DNA from: Pleurotus djamor | Taxonomy: Eukaryota; Basidiomycota; Agaricomycetes; Agaricales; Pleurotaceae | Length of the DNA stretch: 43,865 nucleotides | Reading direction: 5' to 3' | NCBI GenBank assembly: GCA_029747585.1 | Contig: JAPEVF010000236.1 | Location: 19,457 to 63,321 of the forward strand | Part shown: one piece after another, positions 34,084 through 43,865 of the stretch | How positions within the stretch are numbered: position 1 is the first letter of the stretch | How the letters are laid out: each line of letters begins with the position of its first letter | Notes under the pieces: model-generated | Seen by the model: only the letters and a program-made list of their open reading frames with translations | Database searches by the model: none | What the model was told of the DNA's origin: nothing | Program-made: the position numbers and the translations under genes

Positions 34084-34606
34084 TTAGGCCACGCCCGTTG
34101 CCGCTGGGATGATCGCATCCTCGTCCCGACCTAGTCCATGGATAAGAAAGGGGATAGTTATTCAAGGCACTTCCAGTCATACCTTCTAAGAACTTCTGCA
34201 TGAATGTTTTCGGCGTCCTTTCCTGCACATTCAACAAGATTCCCAGTACGTGGTCGGGTTGCTTCCAGCAGTTCATCGTCTCCTGGTAATCCTGCCTTCC
34301 CTTCAACAATAATATATCTATGACGCGCGGGTCGGAAACATAGCGGTGTTTTTCAAATCTCTGTCGAATTGCGTGGCGAACTTGAGCTGGTGACATGCTC
34401 AATGTGTATATTTCTATGATTTCGGGAGCCTGTTTAAGTCCGGCAAACCGAGAGCCTCCGTGAGCCCAGTTAGACATAAACTATCTAGGAATTCAGCGCA
34501 CCGAGCGGTACCAGTCTCGATAGAGCTGAATAGCTCGTTTACGAGCCTCCGTAGCATTTGCTGATACTTGTGTGGCCCTTGCCAGTCTGGAAGGGATGAT
34601 GGTCAT
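34084..34606 (-). CDS. NDUFA6: NADH:ubiquinone oxidoreductase subunit NDUFA6/B14 (LYR family)
   Basis: An accessory subunit of mitochondrial complex I that binds acyl carrier protein in the matrix arm. The first exon encodes MTIIPSRLARATQVSANATE followed by the LYR motif in RKRAIQLYRDWYRS. The second exon reads APEIIEIYTLSMSPAQVRHA, then IRQRFEKHRYVSDPRVIDIL and KGRQDYQETMNCWKQPDHVL, all hallmark segments. The third exon completes FMQKFLEG with RDEDAIIPAATGVA. Two introns keep the frame. The length of about 125 residues fits the family. The ATG at 34606 has a good context (ACCATGA). The gene is divergent from PDAP1 with only 148 bp between starts. Confidence 0.94.
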
Positions 34607-34754
34607 GGTGGACGATGAACAAGAGGGCTTGGGCGCTTCTGAATTTCAATCTCTGAGCAACCAATTGGGAAGGTGCTGTTTGGCTGGTAACCTCCATCAC
34701 TACCTCTTCGTACGATCTCGAGTTCTGTAATACTACTACCACCAAACTACTACA
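34607..34754. promoter_or_regulatory. Compact divergent promoter between NDUFA6 and PDAP1
   Basis: Only 148 bp separate the two start codons, so both promoters and both leaders must overlap or nearly so. No TATA box is evident on either strand. Confidence 0.6.
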
Positions 34755-35689
34755 ATGGTCCGAGGAACAGGTATGGGATATTTTCTGGCGTGCCGTTCTG
34801 TCCTGATATTTCAATCATCAGGTAAATTCAAGCAAAAACGTGGTGGAGGTCGAAGCTTCAGGTTGAGGGCTTTCCATCGAATCATCTTGCGATGATAGTA
34901 TTGATCTCCTGGTTTTAGTAAGGTCATGACCCTCGACGAAGACGGTACTGCCGTGCCTTCAGCGTCAGACATGAAACGGTCAGCATGATCCATGCGACGT
35001 TTGTCCCGATAAACATCTAAGATGTTGCTTGCAGTCACCGTCGCAAACGTGACGACGATGATGATGACGACGATTCCGAAGAAGATGAGGAAGACGAAGA
35101 AGACGAAGAAAGCGAGGAAGAGGAAGAAGAGGAGCAAAAACCATCGACCAGCAATCAACCGGAAATGAGTCGGGCTGATCGAAAGGCCTTGAAGAAACAG
35201 CAGAATCAGAAACAACAACAGCAGGACGACGAAGGCGAAGACGACGATTTAATTAACCCGAATCATGTCACCAAGAAGATGAACATATCTGATCTCAGCG
35301 CACCCCGAGAGTTGTCTCGTAGAGAACGGTGGGTTGCTGTCTTCCGATCGTCGTATGGCATAACAAACGATTGTTATAGGGAGCAAAAGGAGAAGAAAGA
35401 AGCCCAGGAACGCTACTGGAAGGTAAAATCTCACATGATCTCTTATGTCACTTTCTTTCTAATCCTTCATTAAGCTGCATGCTGCAGGCAAGACGGACCA
35501 AGCGAAATCCGATCTTGCCCGCCTTGCTAAGATACGTGCTGAACGTGAAGCTGCTCAAGCAAAGCGCCAGGCAGAAGCCAATGGTAACCTTTTCAACTGC
35601 GACTCTGCACTCTACCATCACTCTGACTGTGTACTTTCTCAGCTAAAGCAGCGGAACTCGAGGCAAAGAAGAAGGCTTCTGGGCGATAG
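34755..35689 (+). CDS. PDAP1: 28 kDa heat- and acid-stable phosphoprotein homologue (PDAP1/PP28 family)
   Basis: A small, highly charged conserved eukaryotic protein of unclear molecular role. The spliced product starts MVRGTGKFKQKRGGGRSFSK, continues VMTLDEDGTAVPSASDMKR, and then carries a long Asp/Glu tract after HRRKR. The family core follows: DLINPNHVTKKMNISDLSAP, then RELSRREREQKEKKEAQERY, WKLHAAGKTDQAKSDLARLA and IRAEREAAQAKRQ, ending AKAAELEAKKKASGR. Five or six short introns are used, including one splitting the codon after SFS and one that restores LSRRERE. The last ~90 residues should be a long charged helix. The start at 34755 is the only ATG that leads into the conserved N-terminus. 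The gene ends convergently 193 bp from the first methyltransferase. Confidence 0.9.
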
Positions 35690-35882
35690 TCAACGCTGTC
35701 TCATGCACCTAATCACTGATATATCTGATGTATCCTTATACTAACCCAACGGTTGTAGACCCAATGAAAGTGTATTCTGAAACCTCCATTACTCCGACAG
35801 TACAGACCATTGGATGAACGTCTAACGCAATCCTCCCAACCATTTATCTCTATTGCTGATGTCCGCCTCGAAGCTACTGTCT

Positions 35883-37726
35883 CTACCTCTGGCTCTGCGG
35901 TGCCTCCACTCCTTCGCCAGGGACAAAAATGAATGCCGCAATAGCACCTGGCTTTACCGATTCGAGTACCCATCCCGCGGATCTCCCTAGCACCTCAAAG
36001 TCATCGACGGTCCGCTCTTTCCCGCCAATTAAGGTGAACATCTGAAGCACGCATAAGTACCCCTTCTTTGATGATTCAGGGAATTCTTCTTACCTGCAAG
36101 TCGGAAATAGTGACATGACCACCGCCTCCAAGTCCCAAGTTCCCTAACAAAGGATACGGCGCTTCGGCGCCCAAGATGTTCGTCTTCTCAGTGCTGCTAG
36201 AGTCTTGGCTTGGACAAGCAGGAACCACCGCCATCTCGAATAGTATCAATTTCGATGTAGCCTTCGCTCCGATTCGAATATTCCTCAGGATCTTTATGCT
36301 TTCTTCGTCTGACCAGTCATGGATGACCGATCGCAAGAAGTAGATATCGGCAGGAATGTTCATGGGAGTGAAAAAGTCGTGAGCTTGCGTTCCTTCGGTT
36401 AGTGACTTTTCTTCATCGCTGGTGATGCCTAGGCTTACCTTCGAATCTAGCGATCCCGTCACGAAGTGCTTCTGGCCAAAGGTCCTCCCAATGCTATACT
36501 CAGTCGTCAGTTCATTCTACTATCTCCCGCACATCCTTGCTCACCTCTTTTCCGATCTCAATCACAGATGGAAGGTCCTGAATGATGTATTCATGCTTCG
36601 GGGCGACTCTTGCAATCGCCATCGTGACCGAGCCATTGTTTCCTCCTACATCAACAACGGTGCTCTTGTCCGGAAGGGCATTCCAATCGATAGCTATGAA
36701 AAAATGTCCCTTCGGTTCTTATTCGGCTTAGACAAAGGGCGAACCTGAAGAGAAGTGCTTCGTCGACCAGCGGTCTGCGGATGCCTTCATGGCCACACTG
36801 AATCTTCGAGCACGCCATAAACGATCTGGATGCTGATACCACACGAATAGATTGGCAGGGTCCTTGAAGGCCATGCTCAATGGTGCTGGGTAGCCCTGCG
36901 AGTCCTTCATGAATTCAGCTAAGCACAGGCTCCCAGGGAATGCGTCGGCAGTTCTGTACGAGTACGTCAGTTTCCATGTAACTGTAACTTTGGTGTCATG
37001 ATTCATGATGACTGCCTAACGCACCGTATATTCATAGTCGCTGAAAATGGGGCGTAATCATATTTGATGAGGGGGCTATGCCGATCGATGAGCTACTCTT
37101 TCGTTGCTGAGCGAGAAAATAGCGAACTCAATGGTTTTCAACTCTTCGAACGATCGCCCTTTGACCAAGACAGAAGAATGCCTATTATTGGCGAACACAT
37201 TCGGCTTCACCTCACGGAAAATGTGTCTTGTCGCCAGATAACGCATCGAGCGGGCTAAATACCCAGAGACATCATCAAGTCATATCAAGCTGGATGGATA
37301 ACGCACGCACCTATGTAATCGCCCTTGATCCCTACCTTTTCCCCAATGACGTCAGCAGGCAGTCCCTTTGATACCACATTAGTTCGCTGCCCACTACGGC
37401 TCCGGGCTTGAGCTCACCTCTGGTCCTGCTTCTTGAAGGAGATCGGCTATGTTGTTGTCATTCATCACCGTCAAAGTCGCCGGGCCATACATCCCAGTTC
37501 CAACTTCGTTGAGAACATCGTACGGCCCTCTCAACGAGGCGATCAGTTGGGCCGCAGCCCCAACCACCAGTCTCGACACTGCCATGATGGCAGGATCTTC
37601 TTCTAACTTGGATGGCACGAACGTTTCGTTCAGGGACGGGAAGCTTTCTCGTTGACTTGCATAGTTTTCGCGGAGCGTTTGGACACCAGACGATATGATG
37701 CGGACGAGTGCGTCGAGTTCGGCCAT
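35883..37726 (-). CDS. SAM-dependent O-methyltransferase, copy 1 of a tandem pair
   Basis: A fungal class I O-methyltransferase of about 460 residues of the plant-COMT/sterigmatocystin-OMT type. The helical N-terminal part MAELDALVRIISSGVQTLRE to NDNNIADLLQEAGPE and the winged-helix segment GLPADVIGEKVGIKGDYI form the usual dimerisation region, followed by MRYLATRHIFREVKPNVFAN. The SAM-binding glycine motif VVDVGGNNGSVTMAIA and IIQDLPSVIE lie in the catalytic half. DIYFLRSVIHDWSDEESIKI contains the probable catalytic His in HDW. The C-terminus is MFTLIGGKERTVDDFEVLGR and GAIAAFIFVPGEGVEAP. Around seven introns are required. The ATG is preceded by a TATA box and a module shared with the neighbouring copy. 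The acceptor substrate (a phenol or other hydroxyl) is unknown. No frame break seen. Confidence 0.87.
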
Positions 37727-37770
37727 GCTTCAGGCTTAGGGTTCTGTATGGTTCTTTGGCTCGACAATCC

Positions 37771-37777
37771 CTTTATA
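37771..37777 (-). promoter_or_regulatory. TATA box of O-methyltransferase copy 1
   Basis: The minus strand reads TATAAAG 45-51 bp upstream of the ATG. The second copy has TATAAAA at almost the same distance, which supports it as functional. With a usual 30 bp spacing the leader would be only about 15 nt. Confidence 0.6.
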
Positions 37778-37818
37778 ACAGCTTCCGACGTTATCCGTGA
37801 GTGNTTTTTCTTCTTGCA

Positions 37819-38031
37819 CAACCCGCGGTAAAAGTAACTCTTCTACTCTTCCCAAGTACCATCACAGACCTGCCTTGGCTTGGTCTCAAGTCACAACGAG
37901 CGTGAGCATCGCCCGCTCTTCGGTATGTTATATGTTTCTCCGAACCCATTGAGTCGGTTTCGTGCAGCATGTCAGGTCTTCACCACATGGATCTTCTCAG
38001 CTTCCCGTGATAACCGTCCCAAATTTAGATG
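37819..38031 (-). promoter_or_regulatory. Upstream module shared with O-methyltransferase copy 2
   Basis: Three blocks recur in the same order upstream of both methyltransferases. The nearest (plus strand AACCCGCGGTAAAAGTAACT, then TTCCCAAGTA, 37820-37859) contains the palindrome CCGCGG. The next is GTTTCTCCGAACCC with AGTCGGTTTC (about 37934-37962). The farthest is GATAACCGTCCCAAAT and TAGATG (about 38009-38031). Distances to the ATG match the second copy within about 10 bp. CGG-type palindromes are typical zinc-cluster regulator sites, which is inference here. Confidence 0.6.
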
Positions 38032-38699
38032 CATTGTGTCAACACCAAATCTCCCTCAATAAACCGGGTTCAACGGCGCCCGAGCCCTCAACGACGCCTC
38101 TCGTATTCAGGCGAACTTGAAGTTCGATAGGCTATTGTCTTTGTCTATATGAACACGCCACACATACGAAGTGTGGGAGGCAAGCCTTCCAGTTGATGAT
38201 GAGCGCGCCCAACTCCCATTCATTTTCTTTTGCACAAGTCCAACTGGCAAAACAAACAAGCTCAGACAACGGAGAAAACTGTGAGAGTCTAAATTACATT
38301 CAGGTGTTAATAATACACGTTCCATTTGATGTATAGGTGTACTTAGATGATATGTACGAATATTGATACCACAACAACTCGGTCATGCCTGGCTATCCCA
38401 CATCCTCGTGTCGATTTCGAAGCCGCAGCTCGGGGGGCACCCAATCTCCACAAGCCCCGGTTGATGATCGCGTCTCCAAGTTCCATTGTCATTCTCCCCG
38501 TTGATTACATGCATCCCTCAGTGGTGGGGTGCCAAAGCTTCGAGCTCCAAGGCCCAAGACTCAAGATTGACTAATCCAATCTGGTACCGAGGACGTTATC
38601 AAGTGGCCTGATATGTCGCTCGAAATTCTCCCATCTATTAAATCATNAAAAAACCAAATGACAAGTCACATCGTGCAGCACCAGTGGCAATCCAAGTCT
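38032..38699. other. Intergenic stretch between the two methyltransferases
   Basis: About 670 bp between the promoter module of copy 1 and the stop of copy 2. I see no coding frame with a recognisable motif. An N call lies at 38647. Confidence 0.5.
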
Positions 38700-40514
38700 T
38701 TATGCATCCACCGCCTCTCCGGGGACAAAGAAGAATGCTGCGATAGGACCTGGCTTCACCGACTCGAGTACCCATCCTGCAGATTTACCGAGAGCTACGA
38801 AGGCGTCGACAGTCCGCTCCTTGCCGCCAAAACGTGTCAGCATCTATGCAACTTGAGCATTCTTCTCTGGCAAATGAATAGAAACTTTTCTCTTACCTGG
38901 AGATCGGACGCGGTCATATGACCACCCCCAAGGCCCAAGTTCTGCAGCAGTGGCCATGGGGCTTCACTTGTAGCCGCGTTCTTGGACTCAGTGTTTTGGC
39001 TTGGACATGCAGGAATAACCGCCATCTCGAACAGTATCATCTTCGACGTAGCCTTCGCCCCAACTCGGATCTGTTTCAAGATTTTCGTGCTATCTTCGTC
39101 TGACCAGTCATGAACGATTGATCGTAGGAAATAAATATCCGCGGCAATGTTCATGGGCTGGAAAAAGTCGTGGGCTGTGCGTTCCATCAGTTAGTCACAT
39201 TTTCCTTGTCGCAGAGTAGGGCAGTCCTAACCTTCGAATCTAGCGATTCCATCCCGAAGTGCTTCAGGCCAATGGGTTTCCCAATGCTAACCCAATATCA
39301 AAGTCAGTCTCTCTCCTTCTGCTCAGATAGTCTTTCTTACGTCTTTCCCGATCTCTATTACAGATGGAAGGTCTTGGATGATATATTGATGCTTCGGGGC
39401 CACTTTTGCGATCGCCATTGTGACCGACCCGTTGTTTCCTCCTACATCAACGATGACGCTCTTATCCGGGAGGGCATTCCAGTCCATGGCTGAGAAGAAT
39501 AAATTCCTTCGCATTCAGCCTTCGATAAACCACTAACCTGCAGAGAAGTGTTGCGTAGGCCAGCGGTCTGCAGCTGCCTTCATGGCCACGCTGAACCTTC
39601 GAGCACGCCATAGCCGATCAGGATGTTGGTACCACGAGAATATCTTTGCGCGGTCCTTGAAGGCTATGTTGAATGGTGCTGGATAGCCCTGCGAGTCTTT
39701 CATAAACTCAGCTAGGCGTAGCGATCCTGGAAACGCTTCATCCGTTCTATTTGGACGTGTCAGATTCCGTGCTTGACATCATCCGAGTCATGGTTCAACC
39801 CACGTTGTCCCCATTGTTGCAGAAAATGGGCCGTAATCATATTTCAGGAGAGGGCTTATACAATAAGGTGAGTTACGTTTTCGCTGGAAAGCCATGACGA
39901 AGCAGCTTACTCAATTGTTTTCAACTCCTCGAAGGACCGCCCTTTGACCATAACGGAAGAATGCCTATTATTAGCAAACACATTTGGCTTCACTTCGCGG
40001 AAGATATGTCTTGTTGCCAGATAACGCATAGCGCGAGCTAAAAACTCAAGCCCGTCAAGCCTCCGTTGCGTCGAGGGGCGGATGGATTACCGATATAATC
40101 TCCCTTGATGCCGACCTTCTCCCCAATGACTTCAGCGTGTAGACCCTACGGGCCGTGTTAGCTCACTATCACGACCGAGTTGCTGTTGAACCCTCAGACA
40201 CTTACCTCAGGTCCTGCTTCTTTGAGGAGATCGGGGATGTTGTTGTCGTTCACGAGCCCCACAGTCGCAGTGCCATACATGCCGGTGGCAGTCTCGTTCA
40301 GGACATCATACGGACCTCGCAACGACGCGATCAGCTGAGCAGCTGCGCCAACTACCAACCTCGTCAGGGCTATGGTATCTGGATCCTCTTCAAATCTGGA
40401 TGGCGTGTAGACTTCGCTTATGGAAGGAAAGCTTTCTCGTTGACTTGCATATCTGCCTTGGATTGTCTCGACACCGGATGAGATGATGCGAACGAGTGCG
40501 TCAAGTTCAGCCAT
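38700..40514 (-). CDS. SAM-dependent O-methyltransferase, copy 2 of a tandem pair
   Basis: A close paralogue of the neighbouring gene, head-to-tail on the same strand and with matching intron positions. It begins MAELDALVRIISSGVETIQG, continues LIASLRGPYDVLNETATGMY, GLHAEVIGEKVGIKGDYI, MRYLATRHIFREVKPNVFAN, then VIVDVGGNNGSVTMAIAKVA (SAM motif), IIQDLPSVIEIGKD, and DIYFLRSIVHDWSDEDSTKI with the catalytic HDW. It ends GPIAAFFFVPGEAVDA. Compared with copy 1 the C-terminus is a few residues shorter. All catalytic features and frames are intact, so both copies should be active. The substrate is unknown. The promoter includes TATAAAA at 40556-40562 and the shared upstream blocks. Confidence 0.87.
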
Positions 40515-40555
40515 GGTTCGGGTTGGGGTGCCACAACTCTAAGGTCCAACAATCC

Positions 40556-40809
40556 TTTTATACCCGAACTTCCAATATGTTTCGTGGACTTTTACCTGTT
40601 GCTTAACCCGCGGTAAAAAGTAACTTCCTCGTTCTTCCCAAGTAACATACTATTAGTCCCGTGGTTTGAGACATGGCCATGGCGGGCCTCACACCGACTC
40701 TTTGGGCTGCTGCTTGTTTCTCCGGACCCGCCCAGTCGGTTTCATTCATTTATCTCTTCACTATTCCGCCATTTCCAAAACCCTATGATAACCGTCCTAA
40801 ATATAGATG
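40556..40809 (-). promoter_or_regulatory. Promoter of O-methyltransferase copy 2: TATA box and shared module
   Basis: TATAAAA (minus strand, 40556-40562) lies 42-48 bp upstream of the ATG. The shared blocks follow on the plus strand: AACCCGCGGTAAAAAGTAAC with TTCTTCCCAAGTA (40605-40645), GTTTCTCCGGACCC with AGTCGGTTTC (about 40715-40743), and GATAACCGTCCTAAAT with TAGATG (about 40787-40809). The order and spacing match copy 1. Confidence 0.6.
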
Positions 40810-41936
40810 TGCTGGGTTCATCGCTAGAAGACAATGAGTCTACGTCTACTTGAATCTTTCGGTCACGATGATGCCCGAAGTCATCTCTTCCCAGGTTCAA
40901 AGTTTATCACCATCGTAGGTCGTTGGAANTTTTTCATGCAACATGCACTATGCACTGCGCACCCGCAGCGAGCAACCTGTACCTCGCATCGCGAAGAGGC
41001 CGAAAGCACACTGTCTGAGTCTTCAGACAGCAAGCTTCAGACGGACGGCTACTCGCACAATTCACATACGCACGACCACCATCAATGTGCACGATTGACA
41101 CGCGTGTCTCAGGCATAATCTCAATCTTTCTCACATCATCTAGCCTGGCAGAAGGCTTCAGCAAGCTTCAGTCTTGTTAACCCCCTCGCTTATTTACACT
41201 CAGGCCGCATGTGCCCACTTATTGATAAAGACAAAAAGGAAATGTGACGAGTTCGCGAGAGCTTGGCACCAATACACCTCATGAGAAGTGTTTACTTGCC
41301 TTGAGACAGTCTCCAAATGAGGATGTGTGTTGGTTGTGGATTGTACTTAATGCCATGGCCTGGCCTTACCGTATCATCACAAGCAGAGTGGCCCCTTTCT
41401 GCTCCTGATCGCCACTCTCAAAGGAGACAGGGATGGGGTCTATTTTTCGGCTGCATGCAGTCAAGATGACCTTATAGTACCGCGCTTGACACGCTGATCT
41501 CACTTACATTCCTTGGGCTGACTGGCGTACACAACTAACTGCTACTTCAGAGTTTGCGGTCCATCACCAAGCACGTACCAAGTTCGTTCTGTGTTAGGGG
41601 AGAGTGCATGCATATTACTTGATTTCCTCCAGACAACAGTGGAGACAAAGATATGCGTAGCAGCGGCGCTGAATCATGCGTTCCCACAACCTCCGTCAAT
41701 TGTCGTCATCATGAACACCCACAACTGGATTCGACGACGCAATGCAACCCTCAGTGGATAAACTTGCACCAATGCACCAAGAAATACCTCCACAAGTCGG
41801 CGTATATAATACCTGGGGGCCTATGTATATACATTGAACTAAGAAATTATCAGATCAGAAAACCCGACCTGCCCTTCCGACTCACGACTATTCTACGATC
41901 CACTGATCATAGTCACGACATCTAAACGACAACCTC
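40810..41936. other. Intergenic region with the promoter of the small charged gene
   Basis: About 1.1 kb separates divergent genes. A good TATA box, TATATAAT, lies at 41803-41810 on the plus strand, about 130 bp before the next start codon. Nothing else is recognised. An N call lies at 40929. Confidence 0.55.
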
Positions 41937-42386
41937 ATGTCTCAACAAGAGCCCACTCATTCACAATCGCGCCCCGCCTCTGTCGCGCCATCCGATCGCG
42001 AAAACTCCCCAAGTCCCGAACGTCAACAAGAACGAGCTCCTGAACAGCAATCCGAGCGTTCGCGCAGTCGACGCCCAAGAAGTGCATCCCCCGGCTCAGA
42101 GAGCGACGTACCAAGCGGACCTGGGCGCCGTCGACGCCGAGGAAAGAATAGAGATCTACCTCCCGTTGAAGAAGATGAAGACCGCCAACAGATCGCCACT
42201 TCTGGCGCCCGCAATGCTGTTACGAAAGCTCGGGGCGGTGCACAGGAGGTCAACCGTGGAGGAAAAGAAGACAAAGACGACGATATGGGGGATAAGCCTT
42301 TGAAACTACGGCTCGACCTCAATCTTGACGTCGACATCGAGTTGAGAGCTCGAGTCCATGGTGATGTGACGCTGGCTCTGTTGTAA
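41937..42386 (+). CDS. Small charged, disordered protein with a conserved-looking C-terminal motif
   Basis: The 149-residue product has no domain I can name with a function. The first ~110 residues are Ser/Arg/Glu/Gln-rich and look disordered (SQSRPASVAPSDRENSPSPE, SRSRRPRSASPGSES, GRRRRRGKN). The end is a regular alternating segment, PLKLRLDLNLDVDIELRARV followed by HGDVTLALL, which I recall as a recurrent C-terminus of small hypothetical proteins in filamentous fungi. The ATG at 41937 follows a TATA box at 41803. The stop codon overlaps a donor-like GTAAGT (TT|GTAAGT). Splicing to the AG at 42432-42433 would change the end only from LL to LLR, with a stop at 42438. Confidence 0.72.
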   Translation: MSQQEPTHSQSRPASVAPSDRENSPSPERQQERAPEQQSERSRSRRPRSASPGSESDVPSGPGRRRRRGKNRDLPPVEEDEDRQQIATSGARNAVTKARGGAQEVNRGGKEDKDDDMGDKPLKLRLDLNLDVDIELRARVHGDVTLALL

Positions 42387-42896
42387 GTATGACCATCTTG
42401 GTGGGAACCAGAACATGCTGATGGAATAATTAGGCGTTGATTCCAATTTGAAAGGATGTAGTCAACATTTAGTGAATTGCAAAGCGTATGAGTGTTCCGT
42501 TCGCTGTATTTGTATATTTTATGGTTGATTGAACCTGTAATTTGCGAGGAGCTTTCATGAGAATCGGCTCACGAACCGTGAAATACTGAAGCCGTGCGGC
42601 GTCAACGTTGCCCCGATGACCAGTAACGTGGGCGACTTGCAGGGAAGCACAGTCCTCGCAGACTTGCGCCACGAAAGACCTGAAGATAAGAGAAAATAGA
42701 GCCGAGAGATGTGGGTACTTAAGCAACGACATATGGATGGTCAGACAACAATATCCCAATAAAACATCTAAAGGCAAAGGATTGATCAGAGGCATCCATA
42801 CAAGATAAGAGTGTCTTCTTACAGTACAAAAGACCAGCGAGAGCAACGCATCGCCAGCGACGCTATAGCCCACGGAGTTACATATACGACGTCCTC
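42387..42896. other. Convergent 3' intergenic region
   Basis: These 510 bp lie between two convergent genes and hold their 3' ends. A minus-strand open frame at 42469-42873 has no ATG start and no recognisable motif, so I do not call it. Confidence 0.5.
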
Positions 42897-43865
42897 CTAC
42901 TCAACACCAGGCATTTCATAATCGATCGGAACATCCTTACGTTCCAACCAAGACGCATCATCTGTCCCCAAGTCCACACCTTTCCCACAATCCAACCTCC
43001 TCCTTGCGGGCAACTCCTTCAACTCCACATTCAAAGGACCACTCCCAGAACCACTCCGGACGATGACATAGTGTTCTCCATGCCACCCAACGAAATCCAG
43101 TGTTTTGATGGATGTCGCCATGCGACGCACAGAGGAATGCCACATCTCCGTTTGAAACAGGTAATCTTTTTCAGACATGAGGTTGGGCTTCGGTCGATGT
43201 TTGTTTGTGGCTTGAAAGTGTAGGAACGACAGGTTAGGGAAGGATCCGAACATCGGTGCGTATTCATGCTATCCGTGCATTAGACAGGTTTTGAAGGGGG
43301 AAGTTGAACTGAAACACACCAGAGACTGGTCAGATATGGCGGTCGACAGGTTGATAGCACACATCTCCTCCGGAAGGAGGCTAACCAGAGTCTTAATGAC
43401 TTGATCATTGACGCTGGCTATTCTGACACCCAAAACCCTGAGGCCAGTGAGATGAGGGAGCACGCCGGACACGAGATCCCAAGGGCAATTGCCAAGATCC
43501 AGTCTTCGAAGCTTCCGTCGATGGCGAAGAAACTGTGTGACACTGTTGAAGAGACCCATATTGTCGTCATGCCCAACCAGGACAAACCTGAAGGCCTCAA
43601 GGTGGGGTAGGAAAGTATGCCGGCCATCAATGACATGATCGCTCCCGAAAACGACCGAGGCCGACGAAGGCTCTTCAAATGTACCATGGAGAGTAAGGCT
43701 TTGAAGATTGTGTGCGTGAGCGATACGCGCGAGCACAATGTGGGAAATTCGGGTGTCCACCAAGTCGAGGTGGGTGAGGTTTTTTATCGTAACCGATTGG
43801 AAGGCGCTATCCCATGAGTGCGTCCGTTCCAGATAGGCACCCAAGACGAGATGTTTCAACGTATG
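42897..43865 (-). CDS. Leucine-rich-repeat-like protein, partial (N-terminus off the right edge)
   Basis: The C-terminal part of a protein whose frame runs off the window. The visible portion contains leucine-rich-repeat-like units such as LTHLDLVDTRISHIVLARIA, NLQSLTLHGTF, KLRRLDLGNCPWDLVSGVLP and HLTGLRVLGVRIAS. An intron after ISDQSL (acceptor GATAG) joins HEYAPMFGSFPNLSFLHFQA, another unit of the same kind. The protein ends WLERKDVPIDYEMPGVE. This layout is common in fungal F-box/LRR proteins, which recruit substrates to SCF ubiquitin ligases, but the F-box, if any, would lie beyond 43865, so the assignment is a guess from the repeats. Confidence 0.72.

Noticed and set aside
34811..35218. 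Hydrophobic minus-strand frame that looks like a membrane protein
   Set aside because: It is the antisense shadow of the acidic tract of the PDAP1 homologue. Asp/Glu codons read as Phe/Leu/Val on the other strand.
38340..38700. A remnant gene between the two methyltransferases
   Set aside because: Frames here are short and share no motif with the neighbouring methyltransferases or any other family I know.
3899..40514. A secondary-metabolite cluster linking GMC enzymes, lipase and methyltransferases
   Set aside because: No polyketide, peptide or terpene synthase is visible, and conserved housekeeping genes separate the accessory genes.
42469..42873. Minus-strand open frame of 134 codons
   Set aside because: It has no ATG start, no recognisable motif, and lies in the overlapping 3' ends of two convergent genes.
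1..43865. CRISPR arrays, insertion sequences, retroelement or viral genes
   Set aside because: No regular repeats, terminal repeats, transposase, reverse transcriptase or capsid-like frames were seen.

Overview
The window is nuclear DNA of a filamentous basidiomycete, most likely a mushroom-forming agaricomycete. Genes are dense, sit on both strands, and are cut by many 45-70 nt GT-AG introns. The orthologues present (SET2, RPA49, UBP6, BAP31, the NDUFA6 subunit of complex I, an AzgA purine permease, PDAP1) are all eukaryotic, and intron-rich GMC oxidoreductases, a secreted class 3 lipase and a protein with a fungal STAND-type N-terminus fit such a fungus. The first ~50 bases and several internal sites hold N calls. 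All gene models below were joined by eye from reading frames and splice consensus.

Layout. 1-3644: SET2 (minus, cut by the left edge) and RPA49 (plus) share a ~250 bp divergent promoter. 3899-10621: two tandem, very intron-rich GMC flavo-oxidoreductases (plus). 10689-15140: two minus-strand genes of uncertain function, one joining a HeLo-like N-terminal region to a TPR-like C-terminus and one a multi-pass membrane protein. 16119-17721: secreted class 3 lipase (minus) with an apparent one-base frameshift. 18105-21583: BAP31 and UBP6, divergent. 22223-26879: a GCN4/CPC1-like bZIP factor (minus) and a third, more distant GMC enzyme (plus). 28248-30789: AzgA-like purine permease. 31717-about 33842: unrecognised multi-exon gene (minus). 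34084-35689: NDUFA6 and PDAP1, divergent across only 148 bp. 35883-40514: two tandem O-methyltransferases (minus) that carry the same upstream promoter module. 41937-42386: a small charged protein with a distinctive C-terminus. 42897 to the right edge: a leucine-rich-repeat-like protein, cut by the window.

How the genes relate. Most of the window is ordinary housekeeping genes (chromatin, Pol I, proteasome, ER, mitochondrion). The accessory part is the GMC pair, the lipase, the third GMC enzyme and the methyltransferase pair. These are spread out and separated by housekeeping genes, and I see no backbone synthase, so I do not call a biosynthetic cluster. I did not find a convincing new multi-gene system. 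The most unusual signals are an 8-nt microexon kept in both tandem GMC genes, the promoter module duplicated with the methyltransferases, the HeLo-like/TPR architecture without a nucleotide-binding domain, and the unrecognised gene at 31.7-33.9 kb.
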